Positions 1 to 4,494 of a DNA stretch of 6,356 nucleotides are shown here, piece by piece. The DNA lies in assembly GCA_018827685.1 (NCBI GenBank), contig JAHJXD010000047.1:1-6356 (forward strand). Reading direction: 5' to 3'. This stretch comes from Patescibacteria group bacterium (GTDB lineage Bacteria; Patescibacteriota; Patescibacteriia; Patescibacteriales; GWC2-42-12). A program made the translations under genes and the position numbers. Below the pieces are notes generated by a model. It was not told the origin of the DNA, ran no database searches, and saw nothing but the letters and a program-made list of their open reading frames with translations. Numbering within the stretch: the stretch's first letter is position 1; each line of letters opens with the position of its first letter.

Positions 1-72
1 AGCAAACCACTTAGACGGCCAAGTCCTGGTAATGTTCAACCTTATAACTTTTGGATTTACTTTGTGTCCCAT
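1..72 (-). CDS. rpsC: 30S ribosomal protein S3 (uS3), N-terminal fragment cut by window edge
   Basis: Only the first 24 codons are present; the frame is open to base 1. The peptide begins MGHKVNPKVIRLNITRTWPS, which matches the very conserved S3 start (MGxKVNPxxxRLGI, then a W-x-S-K-W-F/Y-A segment). S3 is a small-subunit head protein at the mRNA entry channel and is normally encoded directly after rplV, as here (28-base gap). The ATG is at 72-70 with no Shine-Dalgarno motif in front of it. The KH domain and the C-terminal domain lie outside the window. Identification is secure from the N-terminal motif together with the gene order. Confidence 0.93.
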   Translation of the reverse strand, partial: MGHKVNPKVIRLNITRTWPSKWFA

Positions 73-100
73 ATATAACTTTTAACAATTAACATTTAAC

Positions 101-685
101 TTATCCGCTCTTTCTCCTAAACATTTTAGCGGCAAAGCCTTTACCGCCCTCGATTTTAGCATGACCGCCTCGGCCTTGCATCCTCGGGTCAACTATAACC
201 TTGCCTTTTTCTTTATTAACATCATCTTTAGGTTCAACTATTTCTGTTTTAACCGATTCGTTTAATTTAACCACGGCTTCTTTTTTGGGCTGTGCTCCTA
301 ATTTTACTGGCGCGTCAATTTCTTGTTTTTTAGTTTTTGTCGCGCCTGAAGCTTTAATTTCACCCAAAACTAAATTAATATGACTGGTTCTTTTTCTAAT
401 CGGTGTGGCTCGGCCATGCGCTCGAGGCATTGAACGTTTTAAAGTCGGGCCCTGGTTAACCGTCAATTCTTTTATAAATAAATTATCTTTCTCCAATTCA
501 AAATTATGTTCAGCATTAGCCATGGCTGATTTAATCAGTTTAGCCAACGGTCCGGCGGCTAACTTATTAATAAATCTTAACTGATCCAGGGCTTGTTCAA
601 CCGGCATTTTCTGAATAAGATTAGCTATTAACCGTATTTTAGTCGGAGACATCTTAATAAATTTTGCTTTAGCTTTAACTTCCAT
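101..685 (-). CDS. rplV: 50S ribosomal protein L22 (uL22) with long C-terminal extension
   Basis: 194 residues, against about 110 for typical bacterial L22. Residues 1-113 are the normal L22 fold: an opening KAKAKFIKMSPTKIRL stretch, the helical middle (SAMANAEHNF), and the extended beta-hairpin rich in Arg and Lys (about 80-103, PRAHGRATPIRKRTSHI) that lines the peptide exit tunnel. Residues 114-194 are an added Lys, Glu, Val and Ala-rich tail, probably disordered for most of its length, ending in a basic Gly-rich patch (about 171-194, RGGHAKIEGGKGF and FRRKSG). The gene lies between rpsS (23-base gap) and rpsC (28-base gap), its canonical place. The frame is intact and codon use resembles its neighbours, so the tail is part of the protein as encoded. 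The start is the Met before EVKAKAKF. Confidence 0.96.
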   Translation of the reverse strand: MEVKAKAKFIKMSPTKIRLIANLIQKMPVEQALDQLRFINKLAAGPLAKLIKSAMANAEHNFELEKDNLFIKELTVNQGPTLKRSMPRAHGRATPIRKRTSHINLVLGEIKASGATKTKKQEIDAPVKLGAQPKKEAVVKLNESVKTEIVEPKDDVNKEKGKVIVDPRMQGRGGHAKIEGGKGFAAKMFRRKSG

Positions 686-708
686 ACATAATAAATTATC
701 TTTACTTT

Positions 709-1032
709 CTAAGTACTTGCTTTAGACGCCGGGGCTGTGGGCGCGACTGTCGCCTCTTTAGCCTGATTTTTAGCCATCTTGCCGCCATGACTGATAAACT
801 TTCTAGTCGGTGAAAATTCTCCTAATTTATGCCCAACCATGTTTTCCACTACTAACACCGGGATATGCTGTTTACCATTATGCACGCCAATAACAAAGCC
901 TACCATCTCGGGTGTAATCGTACAAGACCTATCCCAAACCTTAATTATGGTCTTGTCGCCGGCGCGCAAAGCCTTTATCTTTTTTAATAATCTTTCGTTT
1001 ATGTATGGCCCTTTTTTAAGTGATCTAGACAT
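709..1032 (-). CDS. rpsS: 30S ribosomal protein S19 (uS19)
   Basis: 107 residues; family members are usually about 90-95. The start MSRSLKKGPYINERLLKKI is the canonical S19 N-terminus. The S19 signature runs from about residue 52 to 76 (NGKQHIPV through GEFSPT), followed by RKFISHGG. S19 sits in the head of the small subunit with S13 and contacts the large subunit. Beyond residue about 88 there is an Ala, Thr and Pro-rich tail (EATVAPTAPASKAST) that is not part of the conserved fold and is probably disordered. The gene follows rplB by 55 bases, the longest gap in the rplC-to-rpsC part of the operon, and that gap holds a hairpin. The stop is TAG. Confidence 0.97.
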   Translation of the reverse strand: MSRSLKKGPYINERLLKKIKALRAGDKTIIKVWDRSCTITPEMVGFVIGVHNGKQHIPVLVVENMVGHKLGEFSPTRKFISHGGKMAKNQAKEATVAPTAPASKAST

Positions 1033-1040
1033 ATATTTAG

Positions 1041-1077
1041 GGACTATCGCCTATTTACAAATCAACTGCGTAAGTCC
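1041..1077 (-). promoter_or_regulatory. Hairpin in the rplB-rpsS gap
   Basis: In the mRNA sense the segment starts GGACU and ends AGUCC, a 5-bp stem. A 2x2 mismatch and a further CGC/GCG 3-bp stem lie inside, closing a loop of about 17 bases. The hairpin ends eight bases before the rpsS ATG and there is no U-run after it, so it is not a terminator. It could modulate rpsS translation or mRNA processing. The pairing is visible in the sequence; the function is a guess. Confidence 0.4.
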
Positions 1078-1087
1078 TGTTATTTAT

Positions 1088-1921
1088 TTACTTTTTTCTT
1101 CTACTAATTATCAACCTGTTTGATCTTTTCTTACTCTTCCTGGATTTCACGCCTAGAGCCGGTTTGCCCCATTTTGTTTTTGGATGCTTTAAGCCAATAG
1201 GCTGCTTGCCTTCACCGCCGCCATGCGGATGATCAACCGGATTCATGGCCGTACCTCTAACTGTTGGTCTAACGCCTAACAATCTTTGTCGCCCGGCTCG
1301 GCCGATGGTAATATGTCTTCTGTCCGGATTGCTAACCTGGCCGACAGTGCAAAGACAATCTTTATTAATCAATCTAATTTCGCTTGAAGGCATTTTAATT
1401 TGCGCATAATGACCTTCAATGCCCATAACAAAAACCAAATTGCCAGCGCTACGGGCGATTTTTGCGCCCCTGCCTGGTTCTAACTCTATATTATTAACCT
1501 CAATGCCAGGTAAAATAAATTTAATTGGCATGGCATTGCCGATTTTTATTTCAATTTGATTTTTTGAACTTAATATTTCATCGCCGACACCTAAACCCAA
1601 GGGCATAATAATATATCTTTTCGCTCCATCTTTATAATTTACCAAGCCAATGCGAGCGCCGCGGTTAGGGTCATATTCAACCGACATAATTTTTCCAGGT
1701 ATATCAAATTTATCCCTTTTAAAATCAATCTGGCGAATATATCTTTTAACGCCGCCGCCCTGATGCCTAACTGTAATTTTGCCCTGGTTATTTCTGCCAG
1801 CTTGACCTTTTCGTATAACAACCAAACTCTTTTCCGGTTCAGTTTTAGTAATATCTAAAAAATCATCAAAAGTTGCCGATCTTCTGCCAGGTGATGTAGG
1901 TTTTACTTTTTTTATTCCCAT
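1088..1921 (-). CDS. rplB: 50S ribosomal protein L2 (uL2)
   Basis: 277 residues, the normal length for bacterial L2. L2 binds 23S rRNA near the peptidyl transferase centre and helps subunit association. Visible hallmarks are MGIKKVKPTSPGRR at the start, the RNA-binding OB-fold region with VRHQGGGVKR (about 51-60), the SH3-like domain with ELEPGRGAKIARSAG (about 146-160), the L2 signature PTVRGTAMNPVD (219-230), and the DHPHGGGEGK loop (230-239). That loop contains the conserved His (231 here, equivalent to E. coli His229) implicated in peptidyl transfer. The C-terminus is strongly basic (SRKSKKRSNRL), as expected. It lies 20 bases after rplW and before rpsS, its canonical position. No extension or truncation is seen, unlike several neighbours. 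Confidence 0.98.
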   Translation of the reverse strand: MGIKKVKPTSPGRRSATFDDFLDITKTEPEKSLVVIRKGQAGRNNQGKITVRHQGGGVKRYIRQIDFKRDKFDIPGKIMSVEYDPNRGARIGLVNYKDGAKRYIIMPLGLGVGDEILSSKNQIEIKIGNAMPIKFILPGIEVNNIELEPGRGAKIARSAGNLVFVMGIEGHYAQIKMPSSEIRLINKDCLCTVGQVSNPDRRHITIGRAGRQRLLGVRPTVRGTAMNPVDHPHGGGEGKQPIGLKHPKTKWGKPALGVKSRKSKKRSNRLIISRRKK

Positions 1922-1941
1922 ATCTTATAAATTATCAATTT

Positions 1942-2391
1942 TTACACTCCTTCGTAAATTTTAATCGTTTCACCTTTAGGTAAAGTTATAATCGCTTTTT
2001 TCCAATCTTTTTTTTGACCGCTAATCCGGCCGTAACGCACTTTTTTACCACTCATTCTAATAACATTTACGCAAACCGGTTTAATGCCATAAATTTCTTT
2101 AATCGCTTTAGCTACTTCGATTTTGTTGGTATTTTTAGCTACAACAAAAACATATTTATTTAAAGCGCCTAAATTACTTACTTTTTCAGTAACCAATGGT
2201 TTTGTTATGATTTTATAAGCATCGCCATGAACCATTCTTTTTTCTCCACTTTTGCCTTCTTTTGTTTTAACTGTTTCAGCAACGCTATATAAATCTTTCA
2301 TACTCTTGGTTTCAGATTTGACAACATTAATATTCACGGCTTTAACCGCTTGCTCTTTTTTGTCTTCAGTTTTTCTGCTAAATAAACCCAT
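1942..2391 (-). CDS. rplW: 50S ribosomal protein L23 (uL23) with N-terminal extension
   Basis: 149 residues, against about 95-100 for typical bacterial L23. The L23 core starts around residue 57 (DAYKIITKPLVTEK) and runs to the end, with the conserved YVFVVAKNTNKIEVAKAI helix-strand region and the basic KKDWKKAIITLPKGE segment. L23 sits at the tunnel exit and is the main docking site for trigger factor and SRP. Residues 1-56 (MGLFSRKTEDKK onward) form a charged, probably disordered extension. A shorter protein starting at Met53 (MVHGDAYKI) is possible. The longer start is favoured because it falls six bases after the rplD stop and the extension is in frame and uninterrupted. The gene is between rplD and rplB, in canonical order. 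Confidence 0.95.
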   Translation of the reverse strand: MGLFSRKTEDKKEQAVKAVNINVVKSETKSMKDLYSVAETVKTKEGKSGEKRMVHGDAYKIITKPLVTEKVSNLGALNKYVFVVAKNTNKIEVAKAIKEIYGIKPVCVNVIRMSGKKVRYGRISGQKKDWKKAIITLPKGETIKIYEGV

Positions 2392-2397
2392 ATGATT

Positions 2398-3141
2398 TTA
2401 TTGATATCTTTCCTCTATCTTTTCAACTGCCGCTTTAGTAAAAATTAAATCCTTGTATTTTAACAAATCAACAATATTTATATTATCCAAATTGATTAAT
2501 TCAACTCCGACTAAATTTTTTGCTGAATAATTTAATTTTTTATCAATTTTATCAACAATTATTAAAAAACTTCTTTTGTTTATTTTCTTTTTAACCTGTG
2601 TTTTTATAGCTTTTTCATCTGTCTGGGTTGATAATGACTTTTGACCATCATCGGCTGGAACAAAAATTTTACTTTCAAAACCAGATATAATCTGATTAAA
2701 AAATTTAGTTTTAAATTCAATTATTTCAAATTTATCCAAAACAGCAAAATGATTATTAGCCACCTTATCTGACAAAACCATAAATATCGCGTTTTGTTTC
2801 ATTTTTTTATTAATTCTCTTTTTAAAATTCCTATCATTTCTCGGACCAAAAGTTACGCCGCCGCCAATCCAAATAGGAGATCGGCTTGAACCATGGCGCG
2901 CGCGCCCTGTGCCTTTTTGCCGCCACGGCTTTCTGCCGCCGCCTCTAACTTCACTTCTGTCTTTAGTGTGAGCGATAACCTGTCTTTGGTTGGCCATTTG
3001 AGTAACCGTAGCCTGGTGTACTAAATCATTATTAACTTTCACGCCAAAAACCTTGTCAGATAATTTCAAATCCCCAACTCGCTCTGCGTTTTGATTGTAT
3101 ATATTTATTTGCATAGTATAAAACACAAATTTTTTATACAT
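2398..3141 (-). CDS. rplD: 50S ribosomal protein L4 (uL4)
   Basis: 247 residues as called; the family is usually about 205. The L4 core is clear: an N-terminal strand (MQINIYNQNAERVGDLKL), the VHQATVTQMANQRQ region, and the extended tunnel loop with GGGRKPWRQKGTGRARHGSS (67-86) and PIWIGGGVTFGPR (89-101). L4 binds 23S rRNA at the tunnel constriction, and in E. coli it also represses its own operon. Two starts are possible. Met1 overlaps the rplC stop by one base (TAATG), which suits translational coupling. Met10 (base 3114) fits the usual L4 N-terminus better and drops the odd MYKKFVFYT leader. Residues about 155-190 carry a low-complexity Lys, Thr and Gln-rich insertion before FLIIVDK, which accounts for most of the extra length. 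Confidence 0.95.
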   Translation of the reverse strand: MYKKFVFYTMQINIYNQNAERVGDLKLSDKVFGVKVNNDLVHQATVTQMANQRQVIAHTKDRSEVRGGGRKPWRQKGTGRARHGSSRSPIWIGGGVTFGPRNDRNFKKRINKKMKQNAIFMVLSDKVANNHFAVLDKFEIIEFKTKFFNQIISGFESKIFVPADDGQKSLSTQTDEKAIKTQVKKKINKRSFLIIVDKIDKKLNYSAKNLVGVELINLDNINIVDLLKYKDLIFTKAAVEKIEERYQ

Positions 3142-3770
3142 TAGTCGCGCACTATGCGCAATAATCCATTTCTCGCGCCAGGAACAGCGCCGCTAATATA
3201 TAAAATATTATTTTCTCGGTCTATCTGAACAATTTTTAAATTACTTACAGTTGATCTGGTATTACCCATCCGCCCAGGCATTCTTAAACCTTTAAAAACA
3301 TGCTGCGGACCGCCGGCGCCAATTGAACCCGAGGTTCTAACCTGATCTTTGGTGCCGTGAGTTTTTTTATGGCCATGCCAGCCATGCCGCCGAACACCGC
3401 CCTGAAAACCTTTACCTTTTGAAGTACCGGTAACTTTTACCGTATCACCGACCTCAAAAGTATTTACATCAACAACATCCCCAATTTTTAAATCTTTAAT
3501 TTCATCTTTAAACTCTCTTAAATATTTTAAATTATTTTTTCCGTCTTTAGTTAAAATTTTTGCTTTTTTTAAATGGCCAAGTTGCGGCTTTTTAATATTT
3601 TTTTCTTTTTTCTGGTCAAAACCAAGCTGAACCGAGCTATAACCATCTTGAGCAATAGTTTTTAGCTGTACTACCGGGCAAGGACCAGCCTGAATCTTGG
3701 TCACAGCTATTACTTTTTCGTCCTGCCAAACTTGTGTCATTTCAATTTTTTTACCTATTATGAATTTCAT
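3141..3770 (-). CDS. rplC: 50S ribosomal protein L3 (uL3)
   Basis: 209 residues, the normal bacterial length. L3 is an early-assembling large-subunit protein whose loop reaches the peptidyl transferase centre. The start MKFIIGKKIEMTQVW matches the L3 family (GxKxGMTQ-type motif with E-M in place of G-M). The hallmark segment GTSKGKGFQGGVRRHGWHG is at 115-133, followed by TKDQVRTSGSIGAG and VFKGLRMPGRMGN (about 158-170). The C-terminal strand NILYISGAVPGARNGLL is also typical. It overlaps rplD by one base if the upstream rplD start is used. It is separated from rpsJ by 225 bases that end in a probable terminator hairpin, so its expression may be controlled separately from rpsJ. No Shine-Dalgarno motif is evident at the start. 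Confidence 0.97.
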   Translation of the reverse strand: MKFIIGKKIEMTQVWQDEKVIAVTKIQAGPCPVVQLKTIAQDGYSSVQLGFDQKKEKNIKKPQLGHLKKAKILTKDGKNNLKYLREFKDEIKDLKIGDVVDVNTFEVGDTVKVTGTSKGKGFQGGVRRHGWHGHKKTHGTKDQVRTSGSIGAGGPQHVFKGLRMPGRMGNTRSTVSNLKIVQIDRENNILYISGAVPGARNGLLRIVRD

Positions 3771-3789
3771 ATTGTTTAACTCGTAATTT

Positions 3790-3815
3790 AAAAAACTGGT
3801 CTTTCAACAAACCAG
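3790..3815 (-). terminator. Intrinsic terminator (attenuator) before rplC
   Basis: The mRNA reads CUGGUUU, then the loop GUUGAA, then AAGACCAG, followed directly by six U. The stem has seven pairs including one G-U, and three more A-U or G-U pairs are possible between AAG before the stem and the U-run. It ends 19 bases before the rplC ATG, so full termination here would silence the rest of the operon. Conditional readthrough is therefore more likely than a fixed stop. Confidence 0.65.
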
Positions 3816-3875
3816 CTTAGGACCGCGTTTAAGGCAGTTAAGTTAAATTAATTTCTAAATTAAGAATTTAATTTT

Positions 3876-3885
3876 GTTTGTTGAA
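3876..3885 (-). promoter_or_regulatory. Candidate antiterminator segment
   Basis: The mRNA segment UUCAACAAAC is the exact reverse complement of GUUUGUUGAA at 3812-3803. That target covers four bases of the terminator's 5' arm and its whole loop, so pairing with it would prevent the terminator from forming. The complementarity is directly visible. In sequence this AT-rich a 10-base match can arise by chance, but its placement on the terminator makes a role plausible. Confidence 0.45.
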
Positions 3886-3995
3886 TTTTACCTCGCTATT
3901 ATATTAATTCTTTTTTAAGCACTTTCCCTTTCGAGAGCCGCCTAAAACTTCATTAATATTATATTTATCTTATAGCCCGCGGCTTCAATAAATAA

Positions 3996-4373
3996 CTACA
4001 TTTTAATTTCAACATCAACTCCGGAAGGCAGTCCGAGGTTGACTAAAGATTCTATGGTTTTAGCCGTCGGATCAATAATGTCCACCAATCTTTTATGAAT
4101 TCTAATTTCATATTGATCTCGAGAATCTTTATGGACAAAAGTCGAACTATTAACCGTATACTTTTTCTTTTCCGTTGGCAAAGGTATGGGGCCATAAATT
4201 TGTGCTCCGGTCCTTTGCGCGGTATCAATAATGTTCTTGGTTGACTGGTCAATAATCTTATGGTCAAAAGCTTTAATCTTAATGCGGATTCTTTGTTTAG
4301 AATCTTCGTTAGCTTTTGTTTCTGATTTAACCTCGGTCGCGCCAATCTTCTTTTTGTCTTTAACTTCAGCCAT
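3996..4373 (-). CDS. rpsJ: 30S ribosomal protein S10 (uS10) with N-terminal extension
   Basis: 125 residues, against about 102 in most bacteria. The S10 fold starts near residue 28 (RIRIKIKAFDHKIID) and continues through the family signature AQRTGAQIYGPIPLPT (52-67), the KKKYTVNSSTFVHKDSRDQYE loop region, and the terminal strand LPSGVDVEIKM. S10 is in the small-subunit head next to S3 and S14 and also pairs with NusB in antitermination in bacteria that have that system. Residues 1-27 are an added Lys and Glu-rich tail, probably disordered. The gene is the first of the ribosomal cluster, 121 bases downstream of the secreted-protein gene. It has its own promoter at 4441-4413 and is separated from rplC by a leader with a terminator. 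The stop is TAG. Confidence 0.97.
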   Translation of the reverse strand: MAEVKDKKKIGATEVKSETKANEDSKQRIRIKIKAFDHKIIDQSTKNIIDTAQRTGAQIYGPIPLPTEKKKYTVNSSTFVHKDSRDQYEIRIHKRLVDIIDPTAKTIESLVNLGLPSGVDVEIKM

Positions 4374-4412
4374 GTTTCTTTAAATAAGTTATAATAAATC
4401 TCTAATTTCTTT

Positions 4413-4441
4413 ATTATTACCGTATTTTATTATTTTGTCAA
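4413..4441 (-). promoter_or_regulatory. Sigma70-type promoter for rpsJ and the ribosomal operon
   Basis: The minus strand carries a perfect -35 box TTGACA (4441-4436), a 17-base spacer, and a -10 box AATAAT (4418-4413) that matches TATAAT at five of six positions. Transcription would start near 4406, leaving an untranslated leader of about 30 bases before the rpsJ ATG at 4373. It is the best promoter match in the window and marks the likely start of the ribosomal transcription unit. The rest of the 121-base gap is AT-rich with no other clear feature. Confidence 0.72.
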
Positions 4442-4494
4442 TACTTCTCTATATTTAATTTAATTTCTTTAAAATTAATTACATCAGCTAAACT

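Larger units (their letters stand above)
3771..3995 (-). promoter_or_regulatory. Gene-free leader between rpsJ and rplC, probable attenuator
   Basis: This 225-base gap inside an otherwise tight operon holds no convincing gene. In mRNA order it contains: AGCCGC (3984-3979), able to pair with GCGGCU (3941-3936) or, shifted by one base, with CGCGGU (3827-3822); a perfect TATAAT at 3963-3958 with a poor TTGAAG 19 bases upstream; another TATAAT at 3903-3898 with no -35 partner; UUCAACAAAC (3885-3876); an AT-only hairpin at 3863-3848; and a terminator hairpin at 3815-3790. UUCAACAAAC is exactly complementary to GUUUGUUGAA inside the terminator (3812-3803), so it could act as an antiterminator. This is the layout of an attenuated leader; the ligand, if any, cannot be read from the sequence. 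L3 or L4 autoregulation is an inference from E. coli, where L4 attenuates the S10 operon from a leader before rpsJ. Confidence 0.6.

Noticed and set aside
201..383. Plus-strand 60-codon open frame
   Set aside because: It lies wholly inside rplV on the opposite strand, in the low-complexity tail, and its translation has no recognisable motif.
839..1123. Plus-strand 94-codon open frame
   Set aside because: It is antisense to rpsS and the end of rplB, both certain genes, and its translation is not protein-like.
3881..3897. GCGAGG in the leader as a ribosome binding site for a small gene
   Set aside because: No ATG, GTG or TTG follows at suitable spacing with more than a few sense codons.
3958..3988. 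Second promoter in the rpsJ-rplC gap
   Set aside because: The TATAAT is perfect but the only -35-like hexamer (TTGAAG) is 19 bases away and matches at four of six positions; AT-rich sequence gives TATAAT by chance, and another one at 3898-3903 has no -35 at all.
4052..4345. Minus-strand 97-codon frame within rpsJ
   Set aside because: It is a frame-shifted reading of rpsJ; the S10 frame is unambiguous.
4460..4478. AT-only hairpin after the secreted-protein gene as a terminator
   Set aside because: TTAATTT and AAATTAA can pair around a five-base loop, but the stem has no G-C pairs and no U-run follows, so it would be too weak to call.
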